Positions 10,012-16,862 of a stretch of 17,812 nucleotides of DNA are shown in pieces (within the stretch, counting starts at the first letter, position 1; every line of letters starts with the position of its first letter). Both the position numbers and the translations under genes were made by a program. The notes under the pieces were generated by a model. That model was not told where the DNA came from. It ran no database searches and saw only the letters and a list, made by a program, of their open reading frames with translations. This DNA is from Campylobacteraceae bacterium (GTDB lineage Bacteria; Campylobacterota; Campylobacteria; Campylobacterales; Campylobacteraceae). Location: the NCBI GenBank assembly GCA_031290675.1, contig JAITNC010000083.1, positions 1-17,812 of the forward strand. The letters are read 5' to 3'.

Positions 10012-10434
10012 CTATATCTTGCTAAGTTTGGCTTTGATAGCCTCTTTGTAAAGAGGCATCTGACTGTTTAGAGCATTTTTAAGCTCAACTTTTTCCGCTT
10101 CAAGGCTTTTGAGGAACTCGTTATATTCAAATTCTAACTTGCCTCTTCTGTCTTTTAGTTTTTTTTCGCTCTCAGCTTTCGCTTTTGCGAGAAGTTCAAG
10201 ACGCTCTTTTGAAGCTCTGCTTTTAGCCTCAAGCATTATCTTGTTTGCCTCTTCGTAATAAACGCCTGCGTCATCGGAGTTTTTTGTAGCGCCTTCCAAA
10301 TCTTTTTTGATGAGACTGTTTCTGTTGTCCATAAAGCCAAGCAGTGGTTTATAGAGGATTTTGTTGAGTATGACAAGCAATAACAGAAAGATTATCGCTG
10401 TTGCGACCAACAATGTAAGATGCATCTCCAGCAT
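10012..10434 (-). CDS. atpF': ATP synthase F0 subunit b' (second b-type stalk)
   Basis: A 140-residue b-type subunit with one N-terminal membrane helix (about 6-30, LTLLVATAIIFLLLLVILNK), then KPLLGFMDNRNSLI, where the family turns from membrane into the stalk helix, and a long Lys/Glu/Ala-rich helix. It differs from the next gene in lacking a signal-like leader and in being shorter. Paired divergent b and b' subunits are known from Campylobacterota, cyanobacteria, chloroplasts and alphaproteobacteria. It is the first ATP synthase gene here, after a 112-nt intergenic region. AAGGAG lies 11 nt before the chosen ATG; the ATG three codons in would also be possible but is further away. Confidence 0.93.
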   Translation of the reverse strand: MLEMHLTLLVATAIIFLLLLVILNKILYKPLLGFMDNRNSLIKKDLEGATKNSDDAGVYYEEANKIMLEAKSRASKERLELLAKAKAESEKKLKDRRGKLEFEYNEFLKSLEAEKVELKNALNSQMPLYKEAIKAKLSKI

Positions 10435-10500
10435 TTAGGTATTCTCCTTAAAATATTTTTATCTTTGATATCGTGAAAACATATTGAAATAAAAGCTAAA

Positions 10501-10522
10501 ATTCTATCATTTAAAACAAAAA
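10501..10522 (-). promoter_or_regulatory. Probable sigma-70 promoter of the atp-tol operon
   Basis: In the 112-nt gap between parB and atpF', the minus strand reads a T-tract (10513-10522) and then ATGATAGAAT, with TAGAAT at 10501-10506 as a -10 candidate. Campylobacterota vegetative promoters typically have a TATAAT-like -10 preceded by a T-rich stretch and no strong -35, which fits. The start of transcription would lie near 10495, giving a leader of about 60 nt. Read-through from parB is also possible because I see no strong terminator in the gap. The heptamer ATGATAG occurs twice, 19 nt apart. Confidence 0.4.
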
Positions 10523-10546
10523 CTATCATTAAAAATTAAATATAAA

Positions 10547-11404
10547 TTACCTCAGCTCTATTATTCGCTCCAAGAAGCCCTCTATCTCTTGGTTGTTTTT
10601 AAAATTTATCGTTAAAGAGTCTTTGTTTATTTTCGCTTTTAACCCAAAACCTGCTATCTTTTCGTGCAAAGCTACCATTGAGGGGTGCGGTTTTGGCAAT
10701 GTCTTCCCCTTTTTGGATAATGAAGGGTTTACTTTGAGCTGTTTTACGAGATTTTCCGTTTCTCTCACGCTCAGTCTTTGCCCCAATATAGTATTTACGA
10801 CAGTTTCTTCGTCTATAGCGTCAAGTCCAACGATAACCTTCGCGTGTCCCTGCGATACTTTCCCTTCGCTTATAAGATTTTTTGTTTTGTCTGAAAGGGA
10901 TAAAAGTCTTATCGTATTTGTGATTTGCGCACGGCTTTTGTGTATAATCTCCGACAAGCCCTCTTGTGTGATGCTGTACTCGTCTATGAGTTCCTGATAA
11001 GCTTTGCCAAGCTCTATCGGGTTTAAATCTTCTCTCTGGATATTTTCTATAAGGGCAAGTTCACGCAGTTTGTCAGACTCATAGTCCGCAACAATAGCTT
11101 TTATGGTCTTGAAGCCTGCTATCTGGCTCGCACGCAGACGCCGCTCGCCGGCGAGCAGCATAAAACCGTCATCTTTTTTTATGACAAGTATAGGCTGGAG
11201 CAGACCGTGTTTTTTGATAGAGTTCGCCAAATCCCTCAGCGCTTCCTCTTTGAACGTAAGGCGCGGCTGATACGGGTTTGGAGTGATTTTATTTACATCT
11301 ATCTCCTGAACTCTGGAGCCGTCTTGCTGAAACTCTTGTCTGTACGCCTCTTCTACGTCTTCAAAAATCGCGCCAAGTCCTCTGCCTAATGCTTTCTTTG
11401 CCAT
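10547..11404 (-). CDS. parB: Chromosome partitioning protein ParB (Spo0J)
   Basis: A 285-residue ParB/Spo0J DNA-binding CTPase. The N-terminal tail KKALGRGLGAIF is the conserved ParA-stimulating segment. The CTP-binding N-domain (about 34-132) shows NPYQPR, GERRLRAS (86-93) and ENIQREDLNPIE (120-131). A helix-turn-helix domain (about 140-225) recognises parS, and the C-terminal 50 residues form the dimer domain. ParB loads on parS sites, spreads as a clamp and drives origin segregation with ParA. It starts 3 nt after the parA stop codon, as the last gene of the obg-proB-fmt-birA-parA-parB run. All box motifs are intact. Confidence 0.97.
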   Translation of the reverse strand: MAKKALGRGLGAIFEDVEEAYRQEFQQDGSRVQEIDVNKITPNPYQPRLTFKEEALRDLANSIKKHGLLQPILVIKKDDGFMLLAGERRLRASQIAGFKTIKAIVADYESDKLRELALIENIQREDLNPIELGKAYQELIDEYSITQEGLSEIIHKSRAQITNTIRLLSLSDKTKNLISEGKVSQGHAKVIVGLDAIDEETVVNTILGQRLSVRETENLVKQLKVNPSLSKKGKTLPKPHPSMVALHEKIAGFGLKAKINKDSLTINFKNNQEIEGFLERIIELR

Positions 11405-11407
11405 CTG

Positions 11408-12193
11408 CTAACTCACTAAAATGGATTGTGCAAGATTTTGATAAGCGATAGAACCGGGTGATTTGTCATCATATAAAATGATAGGTTTTCCAAAACTCGG
11501 TGACTCGGCAAGTTTTACATTTCGTGGTATAACTATGAAACTTTCATCGCTTTCCCCTACAAAAAGCTTGTTTTTGAAGTGTTGCTGCAAGTCAGCGAAA
11601 ACCTGACGTGAGAGGTTGTTTTGCGTACTGAACATCGTAGGCAAAAATCCCTTAATCTCCAAAGCGGGGTTTATCGTTTTTTTGATAAGCTTGACGGTAT
11701 TTAGCAGCTGCGCCAAACCTTCCAAAGCAAAAAATTCGCACTGAATAGGAATGATAACAGAGTCTGCCGCGCTAAGAGCGTTTATCGTGATACTGCCAAG
11801 AGCCGGCGGAGAGTCCACCAAAATATAATCATAATTGTCTTTTATCTCATCAACAGCGTGTTTTAGTATAAGTTCACGACCTTTTGTGTCGTTGTCATAA
11901 AACTCTTTCTCAAGACCTACGAGGCCTATGTTTGAAGGAGCCACAAAAAGGTTTTCAATGTCTGTTTTTAGTATGATTTGCGAGAGTTTTTTGCGTCCTA
12001 TCAAGACGTGGTATATGTTAAATTCATAATTATTGCGGTTAAATCCAAGTCCTGTTGTGGCGTTTGACTGAGGGTCTATATCAATCAAAAGTACTTTTTT
12101 ACCCGCAACTGCAAGTGAAGCTGATAAATTTACAGCGGTGGTTGTTTTGCCAACACCGCCTTTTTGATTGGCAATAGTAATAATCTCGCTCAT
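11408..12193 (-). CDS. parA: Chromosome partitioning ATPase ParA (Soj)
   Basis: A 261-residue ParA/MinD-family ATPase of the chromosomal Soj type, without an N-terminal HTH. The deviant Walker A motif KGGVGKTT (11-18) carries both lysines, Lys11 and Lys16. Walker A' is VLLIDIDPQSNATTGLG with Asp40, and Walker B is ILVDSPPALG. ATP-bound dimers bind DNA nonspecifically, and ParB triggers hydrolysis, moving the origin region through the cell. The ATG overlaps the birA stop by 4 nt (ATGA), a strong sign of coupling, and parB follows after 3 nt. The length is typical of Soj proteins (250-265). Confidence 0.97.
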   Translation of the reverse strand: MSEIITIANQKGGVGKTTTAVNLSASLAVAGKKVLLIDIDPQSNATTGLGFNRNNYEFNIYHVLIGRKKLSQIILKTDIENLFVAPSNIGLVGLEKEFYDNDTKGRELILKHAVDEIKDNYDYILVDSPPALGSITINALSAADSVIIPIQCEFFALEGLAQLLNTVKLIKKTINPALEIKGFLPTMFSTQNNLSRQVFADLQQHFKNKLFVGESDESFIVIPRNVKLAESPSFGKPIILYDDKSPGSIAYQNLAQSILVS

Positions 12194-12825
12194 CTTAAAC
12201 TATACACCTTTTTATTTTCTATTTCGATTGACCCGTCAGGGCACAGAACTGCTTGCGCCAAAGAAACACTTTTATCGTCTATGTGCGCGTGAAACTTTTG
12301 ACTAAGGTAAAATTCTATCTTATAATTACTAAAAATATGCTTCCATAAAGGAAGATTTTTCAAAGAGGGTATAAAATCCCGCACAAGATTGTGAGGCGAG
12401 AGCAGTATATCAAGCGTACTGTAGCCATCTTTGGCGATAGAAAGATTTATTCCCACAGAAATCACAAAAAAGTCTTTTATCTTTGCCGTGATAGTTCCGC
12501 CGAGTTTTTTATCGTTCAAATAAAAATCATTTGGCCATTTTAGCCACACGCTTGAGCCGCGTTCTCTCAAAAACTCAAGCAAAAGCCACGAAAAATATAT
12601 AGACACCGAAGGGTGAGGCAAATCGTCCGGAAGTTCAGATGAGGGTAGAGCAAAACTCAAAAACAAGTTTCCCTCTCCGCCATTCCAAGAGTTCCCTCTG
12701 CTGCCGACTCCGTCCGTCTGCACCCCTGCATAAAGAGCGAAAGGCGTTCTCACATCGCCATTTTTGACCGCTTCGCAAAGCCAAGTATGGGTTGAGCTTA
12801 TCTTGTCAATAAAATGTATCTCCAA
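12190..12825 (-). CDS. birA: Biotin-[acetyl-CoA-carboxylase] ligase BirA, catalytic-domain-only form
   Basis: A 211-residue biotin protein ligase that makes biotinyl-AMP and transfers biotin to the carrier lysine of carboxylases. The catalytic core shows STHTWL, the loop QTDGVGSRGNSW (36-47), GNLFLSF, KWPND (96-100), KLGG with the catalytic-type Lys107, and VGINLSI. It lacks the N-terminal HTH of E. coli BirA (321 residues), so it should not act as the biotin-operon repressor. The glycine-rich loop differs from E. coli GRGRRGRKW: by eye, Ser42 sits at the Arg118 position. The start is TTG, chosen because AAAGGA lies 7 nt upstream and the next in-frame ATG would cut into the fold. It overlaps fmt by 20 nt and parA by 4 nt. 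Confidence 0.9.
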   Translation of the reverse strand: MEIHFIDKISSTHTWLCEAVKNGDVRTPFALYAGVQTDGVGSRGNSWNGGEGNLFLSFALPSSELPDDLPHPSVSIYFSWLLLEFLRERGSSVWLKWPNDFYLNDKKLGGTITAKIKDFFVISVGINLSIAKDGYSTLDILLSPHNLVRDFIPSLKNLPLWKHIFSNYKIEFYLSQKFHAHIDDKSVSLAQAVLCPDGSIEIENKKVYSLR

Positions 12826-13729
12826 CTTTTATCCTTTGTCCGTTTACGTAAGAGCTTGCGCTTATCTCGCCTTTTGAGGGGGCTTGAACTTTTAAAAGCT
12901 TTACAACTCCGTCTTTGCACGCTACGCTTACACTCTCGTCGTTTATTTTGATTATCTGCCCGCTTTTGGCGTTAGTGCCGCTCGCTTCGCACTCAAAAGA
13001 TTTTAGTTTTAGTCCGCTTGAGAGAAAAAGTCCCGGCCACGGCGTAAGGGCGAGCAGTTTTTGTTTTAATTCACGCCAGCCAAAGTCAAAATCAACCAAT
13101 CCGTCATCTTTTGATATTTTCGCTGTTTTTGAGCTAAGAGCGTCATTTTGTTTGATGTGTAAAATATTTTCGTATGAGCGTATGACTTTCAGCGTCAAGC
13201 CCGCCGCTTTTTGGCTTAAGAGCTCAAAAAGAGCGTCTGAATCCAGCTCTTTGATATCACAATAGCTAAAGCCAAGTATATCTCCCGTGTCAAGACCCTC
13301 TTCCATACTCATAGCCGTAACACCGCTGTACCGCTCATCATTTAGTATAGCTTGCTGTATAGGGCTAGCGCCTCTGTAAAGCGGCAGCAAAGAGGCGTGC
13401 AGGTTGATGCACGGGGCTATGTCCAACACCGCGCGGGGCAGTATCTTGCCGTATGCTGCGACTATGATAAAATCAGGCTTTAAAGCGCTTATTTGTTGAT
13501 GGATATCTGTGTTTTTCACGCTCTCAGGCTGAAAGATACCTATATCAAGCCCCTCGTCCGCCACAAACTGTTTGATATGAGGAAAGTTCAAACTCTGCCC
13601 GCGTCCCGCTTTTTTGTCGGGTTGAGTGAACAGCGCGCAAACTTCCATATCGTCTGCTTGGAGCAAAGCCTTTAGAATGGTCGTGGCGTAAGAGGGCGTG
13701 CCCATAAAGACAATGCGATATTTTTTCAT
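12806..13729 (-). CDS. fmt: Methionyl-tRNA formyltransferase
   Basis: A 307-residue enzyme that formylates initiator Met-tRNA using 10-formyltetrahydrofolate, required for normal bacterial translation initiation. The N-terminal catalytic domain begins RIVFMGTPSYA and contains the catalytic set Asn109 and His111 in INLHASLLPLYRGASPIQ and Asp147 in EEGLDTGD. The signature SLLPLYRG is complete. The C-terminal OB-like tRNA-binding domain (about 205-307) includes ALTPWPGLF. Length is normal for the family (about 305-320). Its ATG overlaps the proB stop by 4 nt and birA begins inside its last 20 nt, so it is embedded in a tightly packed operon. A peptide deformylase gene, often a neighbour elsewhere, is not present here. 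Confidence 0.98.
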   Translation of the reverse strand: MKKYRIVFMGTPSYATTILKALLQADDMEVCALFTQPDKKAGRGQSLNFPHIKQFVADEGLDIGIFQPESVKNTDIHQQISALKPDFIIVAAYGKILPRAVLDIAPCINLHASLLPLYRGASPIQQAILNDERYSGVTAMSMEEGLDTGDILGFSYCDIKELDSDALFELLSQKAAGLTLKVIRSYENILHIKQNDALSSKTAKISKDDGLVDFDFGWRELKQKLLALTPWPGLFLSSGLKLKSFECEASGTNAKSGQIIKINDESVSVACKDGVVKLLKVQAPSKGEISASSYVNGQRIKVGDTFY

Positions 13730-14502
13730 TTTAGTTTGTATGTAGATGAAAATAGCGTTCCGCCGCTGTGTCTGCCTTCTAATATAAAGTTTTTAACATC
13801 GCTTAGGTCAAAACCGCTCGCCAAAAGCATAGAACGGCCGTTTTTGAGCAGAAAATCAGCGGCTTTAAGTTTCGTAACGATACCGCCTGTGCCAAACTGT
13901 GAACCCGCACTAGCACTCTCTTGCAACTCTTTTTCGTCTATCTTTTCTACGTTTGATATAACTTTGGCGTTTTTATCTTTTTTTGGGTCAGCGTTGTAAT
14001 ACCCGTCAATGTCTGAGAGTATGACGAGCAAATCAGCGTCAAAAAAATGCGTTACATGTGCTGAGAGTTGGTCATTGTCTCCGAAGACAAGCTCCTCAAC
14101 GGCGGTCGTGTCGTTGTCGTTGATGATAGGCAAGATACCGTTTCCAAGCAGCGTATTTATGGCGTCCCTTGCGGCTTTTGTTCTTTTTCTGGAGTCAAAA
14201 TCGTCAGACACCAAAAGCAGCTGTGCGCCAAATCTGCCGTGTTTTTGTAGGTATTCGTTATAATTTTGTATGAGATACGGCTGTCCGATAGCCGCAAGCG
14301 CCTGCCTGTTTGAAACTATTTTTTTGTCAAGTTTGATTTTGGAAAACCCCGTAGATACCGCACCGGAGCTTACAAGTATCACTTCGTGCTGCTCCATGGC
14401 GGAGGAGAGAAAGGCGACGAGTTTTTCAAATCTTTGGACGCAAAGCACACCCTCGTCGTTTATGACGTGAGTTCCTACTTTAATTACTATGCGCTTCTTC
14501 AT
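13726..14502 (-). CDS. proB: Glutamate 5-kinase, short form without PUA domain
   Basis: A 258-residue amino acid kinase that phosphorylates glutamate, the first step of proline synthesis. The motifs are complete: KVGTHVI near the N-terminus, VSSGAV (44-49), NDNDTTA (128-134), FGDND (140-144), [12 protein letters not shown] and [12 protein letters not shown] (from 204). The E. coli enzyme has about 367 residues because of a C-terminal PUA domain; that domain is absent here and the protein ends soon after the kinase fold, with no sign of a frameshift. The start has AGAGG 7 nt upstream and lies 23 nt inside the end of obg. The partner proA is not in this window. Confidence 0.95.
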   Translation of the reverse strand: MKKRIVIKVGTHVINDEGVLCVQRFEKLVAFLSSAMEQHEVILVSSGAVSTGFSKIKLDKKIVSNRQALAAIGQPYLIQNYNEYLQKHGRFGAQLLLVSDDFDSRKRTKAARDAINTLLGNGILPIINDNDTTAVEELVFGDNDQLSAHVTHFFDADLLVILSDIDGYYNADPKKDKNAKVISNVEKIDEKELQESASAGSQFGTGGIVTKLKAADFLLKNGRSMLLASGFDLSDVKNFILEGRHSGGTLFSSTYKLK

Positions 14503-15586
14503 TTTTTGCCTCTTTTAATATCTCATTTAACGCAAAAGTTAAAGCTTTTATATTGAAATTTGCCGCTGAGGATATCGGAAGAACGAAATACTCCTTAGAC
14601 GGTTTGGCTTCATATATATCTTGAAAATAACTCGGCAGTTCGTCCGATATATTGTACTTCAAATCTTTCTGTTTTTTTACGCCAAGTGATTTTAAAAACG
14701 CCTTTATCCGCTCTGCCGCCTCTTCCAAGCTCAGAGCGTCTGTTTTTGTAACAGCTATGGCAAATCTCTTGAGCGACATCGTTTTTGAAAACTTATCAAG
14801 CTCAAATTTCAGCGTTTTGTACTGCTCTTCAAGGCTTCGTATATTTGTCATATCAAGCATAAAAAGTAAAAATTTTGTTCTTTCTATGTGCTTTAAAAAC
14901 TCAAGCCCAAGCCCTTTGCCGTCGCTCGCACCCTCAATGATACCGGGTATGTCAGCCATCACAAAAGAGTTAAATTCATCAACCTCTACTACGCCGAGTT
15001 TTGGCGTCAGGGTTGTAAATTCATAATTTGCTATTTGTGGTTTGGCGTTTGATATAGTAGATATAAGCGTGGATTTGCCGACATTTGGAAAGCCTACAAG
15101 TCCGACATCGGCGATGAGTTTTAACTCCAATCGCACAACAGTGCTTTCTCCCTCAAGACCTTTTTGGGCATATCGCGGCTGTTGGTTGGTGGAGCTTCTA
15201 AAGTGCCAGTTGCCAAGCCCTCCAAGTCCCCCTTCCAAAAATAGAGTTTTTTCATTATCCTCTACAAGGTCAAGCAAAACCTGTCCGCTTTCGGCGTTGA
15301 TGATTTGAGTTCCGGGAGGTACGGCGACTAAGAGGTCTTCGCCTTTTTTGCCGTGCATTTTTCTGCCCGAACCGCCTTGTCCGTTGGCAGCTTGCAAGTG
15401 TCTAACGCCTCTAAATGACGCTAAGGTGTGTGAGTTTCTGTCTACAACAAAAAACACATCTCCGCCCTTGCCGCCGTCCCCGCCGTCAGGTCCGCCGTTT
15501 GTTACATACTTTTCCCGTCTGAAAGTCGCCGCTCCCGGGCCGCCTTTTCCTGAACTTAGTGTGAGTTCTACGCTATCTATAAACAT
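14480..15586 (-). CDS. obgE: Obg/CgtA family GTPase
   Basis: A 368-residue essential-type GTPase involved in late assembly of the 50S ribosomal subunit and in stress responses. The Gly-rich Obg fold (1-158) includes [15 protein letters not shown] and [12 protein letters not shown]. The G domain has G1 GFPNVGKS (165-172), G2 region [12 protein letters not shown]3 DIPG (212-215), G4 TKTD (280-283) and G5-like SSAANFN. G4 uses Thr in place of the more common Asn. There is a short acidic C-terminal tail. The ATG at 15586 has only a weak ribosome binding site (AAAG), 6 nt after the stop of a 36-codon ORF, which suggests coupling. Placement next to rplU-rpmA is widely conserved in bacteria. Confidence 0.97.
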   Translation of the reverse strand: MFIDSVELTLSSGKGGPGAATFRREKYVTNGGPDGGDGGKGGDVFFVVDRNSHTLASFRGVRHLQAANGQGGSGRKMHGKKGEDLLVAVPPGTQIINAESGQVLLDLVEDNEKTLFLEGGLGGLGNWHFRSSTNQQPRYAQKGLEGESTVVRLELKLIADVGLVGFPNVGKSTLISTISNAKPQIANYEFTTLTPKLGVVEVDEFNSFVMADIPGIIEGASDGKGLGLEFLKHIERTKFLLFMLDMTNIRSLEEQYKTLKFELDKFSKTMSLKRFAIAVTKTDALSLEEAAERIKAFLKSLGVKKQKDLKYNISDELPSYFQDIYEAKPSKEYFVLPISSAANFNIKALTFALNEILKEAKNEEAHSN

Positions 15587-15592
15587 TGTATT

Positions 15593-15703
15593 TTAATCTT
15601 TCGTAAATGGGCAAGAGATATCGCCATTATGTAGTTTTTTAATTTTTTTTATTTGGGTTTTTATTTTATATATACATAGAAATTTTAAGATATTATTTTT
15701 CAT
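15593..15703 (-). CDS. Candidate small protein gene (36 residues) before obg
   Basis: An ORF of 36 codons lies between rpmA and obg. It has a good ribosome binding site (GAAGGTGG, 5 nt before the ATG) and ends 6 nt before the obg start codon. The product is strongly basic: MKNNILKFLCIYK at the N-terminus, a Lys/Ile-rich middle with about ten lysines, and a C-terminal stretch ending NGDISCPFTKD with two cysteines overall. I do not recognise a family. It could be a real small protein, a leader ORF that couples translation into obg (whose own ribosome binding site is weak), or chance in AT-rich DNA. The strong ribosome binding site and tight spacing favour translation. It lies downstream of the rpmA terminator, so its transcript needs either read-through or its own promoter. 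Confidence 0.45.
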   Translation of the reverse strand: MKNNILKFLCIYKIKTQIKKIKKLHNGDISCPFTKD

Positions 15704-15777
15704 AAAAACCACCTTCAATTATGTGAGAAAGACCTTCTTATTGCTTAGAAAAACAAAGATACAGTCCAAAAGAAGGC

Positions 15778-15799
15778 AAAAAGAGGGGAAGCCCCCTCC
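15778..15799 (-). terminator. Intrinsic terminator after rpmA
   Basis: On the minus strand, a few bases after the rpmA stop codon, GAGGGG and CCCCTC (15793-15798 and 15783-15788) form a perfect 6-bp GC-rich stem with a GCTT-type 4-nt loop, followed directly by a run of T residues (15778-15782). This is a textbook rho-independent terminator for the rplU-rpmA transcript. A second, weaker inverted repeat (CCTTCTT and AAGAAGG at 15770-15776 and 15733-15739) follows further downstream. Confidence 0.85.
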
Positions 15800-15803
15800 A
15801 AAC

Positions 15804-16061
15804 TTACGCTGCCGGATAGACCGATACTTTTTTGCGCTCTTTGTCTTTTTGTTCAAATTTGACGAAGCCGTCTATAAGTGAATATATAGTGTGGTCAACG
15901 CCTATGCCTACATTGTTGCCTGCGTGGGTTTTTGTGCCGCGCTGACGAATGATGATGTTGCCTGCTCTTACGAACTCGCCGCCGAATTTTTTTACGCCTA
16001 ATCTGCGTCCCGCTGAGTCGCGGTTATTTTGGGTACTACCTTGACCTTTTTTGTGAGCCAT
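15804..16061 (-). CDS. rpmA: 50S ribosomal protein L27 (bL27)
   Basis: An 85-residue ribosomal protein beginning [16 protein letters not shown]. The N-terminal tail reaches the peptidyl-transferase centre. The body shows [10 protein letters not shown] and [23 protein letters not shown], all typical of bL27. There is no cleavable N-terminal extension of the kind found in Firmicutes. AAGGAG upstream supports the ATG. It lies 12 nt after rplU and is followed by a strong terminator, so rplU-rpmA appears to form its own transcript. Confidence 0.99.
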   Translation of the reverse strand: MAHKKGQGSTQNNRDSAGRRLGVKKFGGEFVRAGNIIIRQRGTKTHAGNNVGIGVDHTIYSLIDGFVKFEQKDKERKKVSVYPAA

Positions 16062-16073
16062 TTCTGTTTCTCC

Positions 16074-16385
16074 TTAAGCGGCTATTATTTTAACGACTTT
16101 AACGCGAGTATATTGTCTTCTAAAGCCTCTTTTGAGCTTTGAGTCTTTGCGTCTGCGTTTTTTGAAAATAACAACTTTTTTATCTTTGCCTGAGTTTATA
16201 ACTTCAAGCTCTACAGTTGCACCTTTGACATATGGAGTTCCGATTTTTAGCGTCGTGTCGTTGATGGCTAAAACTTCAGTAACTTCAATCTTATCCTTCG
16301 GCTGAGCGTCAAGCTTGTCGACATTTAGGTAGTCGCCTTCTTGAACTTTATACTGCTTCCCGCCGTTTCTGATAATAGCGTACAT
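16074..16385 (-). CDS. rplU: 50S ribosomal protein L21 (bL21)
   Basis: A 103-residue large-subunit protein that binds 23S rRNA near domain I/II contacts. Family patterns are complete: [20 protein letters not shown] at the N-terminus and [20 protein letters not shown] in the basic C-terminal part. Length equals the family norm (about 103). AAAGGATAG just upstream supports the ATG. It is the first gene of the rplU-rpmA pair, after a 77-nt gap that carries a likely promoter. Confidence 0.99.
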   Translation of the reverse strand: MYAIIRNGGKQYKVQEGDYLNVDKLDAQPKDKIEVTEVLAINDTTLKIGTPYVKGATVELEVINSGKDKKVVIFKKRRRKDSKLKRGFRRQYTRVKVVKIIAA

Positions 16386-16424
16386 TGCTATCCTTTACTT
16401 GGTGGATTTTTATACAAGGGCAAA

Positions 16425-16440
16425 ATCATACCGAAAAATA
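16425..16440 (-). promoter_or_regulatory. Probable promoter of rplU-rpmA
   Basis: In the gap between the YjbR-family gene and rplU, the minus strand reads ATTTTTCGGTATGAT, with TATGAT (16425-16430) as -10 after a short T-tract, the usual Campylobacterota pattern. This would give a leader of about 35-40 nt. A second possible -10, TATAAA at 16409-16414, is nearer the gene. No L21 autoregulatory RNA structure was evident by eye. Confidence 0.45.
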
Positions 16441-16462
16441 GATTAAGGGTAGTTTAATCACA

Positions 16463-16822
16463 CTATCTATACAGTAACTGCTCTTTCTTACTCAAGCCAT
16501 CAAGGACTATCTCGTACGACTCTTTTATCAACTGCTCTAAAAATTTCACATCTATCTTTGAGTGCTTGTAGTAGAGCGTGTTCCAGTGTTTTTTGTTCAT
16601 ATGATAAGCGGCGGTGATGTCGGCGTAATTTTCCCTAAGGTGGATATTGATAAACGGGTCGTGTTTGAAGTTCATTATTTGTTTCTCATCATCGTGCCTA
16701 ATAAGTATAAACATATTTCCCCCTTCGCCTGTGCGAAAGAGAGTACCATCCCAAGTCGGCTTGTACTCTTTGATAGCACCGTTCAGCTTCAGGGCTAGTT
16801 TTTCAATGGTTTGGAGGGTCAT
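16463..16822 (-). CDS. MmcQ/YjbR family protein
   Basis: A 119-residue protein with the YjbR/MmcQ (CyaY-like alpha/beta) fold by eye: an N-terminal helix (TLQTIEKLALKLNGAIKEY), strands GTLFRTGEGGNMFILIR and KQIMNFKHDP, then NIHLRENYADITAAYHMNKKHWNTLYY and a helical C-terminus (FLEQLIKESYEIVLDGL). The H-M-N-K-K-H-W-N-T-L segment is a hallmark of the family. Members are common but their molecular role is poorly known; DNA binding has been proposed for some. The ATG has AAGGATAG just upstream and a TATAAT-like element nearby, so it may be its own transcript. No functional tie to rplU is evident. Confidence 0.85.
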   Translation of the reverse strand: MTLQTIEKLALKLNGAIKEYKPTWDGTLFRTGEGGNMFILIRHDDEKQIMNFKHDPFINIHLRENYADITAAYHMNKKHWNTLYYKHSKIDVKFLEQLIKESYEIVLDGLSKKEQLLYR

Positions 16823-16845
16823 TTGCTATCCTTCTGTGTTTCAAT

Positions 16846-16851
16846 ATTATA
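16846..16851 (-). promoter_or_regulatory. -10 element for the YjbR-family gene
   Basis: The minus strand reads GGTTATAATATTG in the 40-nt gap upstream of the YjbR-family gene, with a perfect TATAAT at 16846-16851. Transcription would start near 16839, leaving a leader of about 17 nt that holds the ribosome binding site. The hexamer AATATT occurs on both sides of a C-rich segment (16843-16848 and 16858-16863), so a weak hairpin could also form at the end of the upstream gene. Confidence 0.5.
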
Positions 16852-16862
16852 ACCCCCAATAT

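Noticed and set aside
15042..15596. Plus-strand frames opposite obg, rich in Pro and Ser
   Set aside because: Their composition is the complement of the Gly-rich Obg fold, a common artefact; obg is certain.
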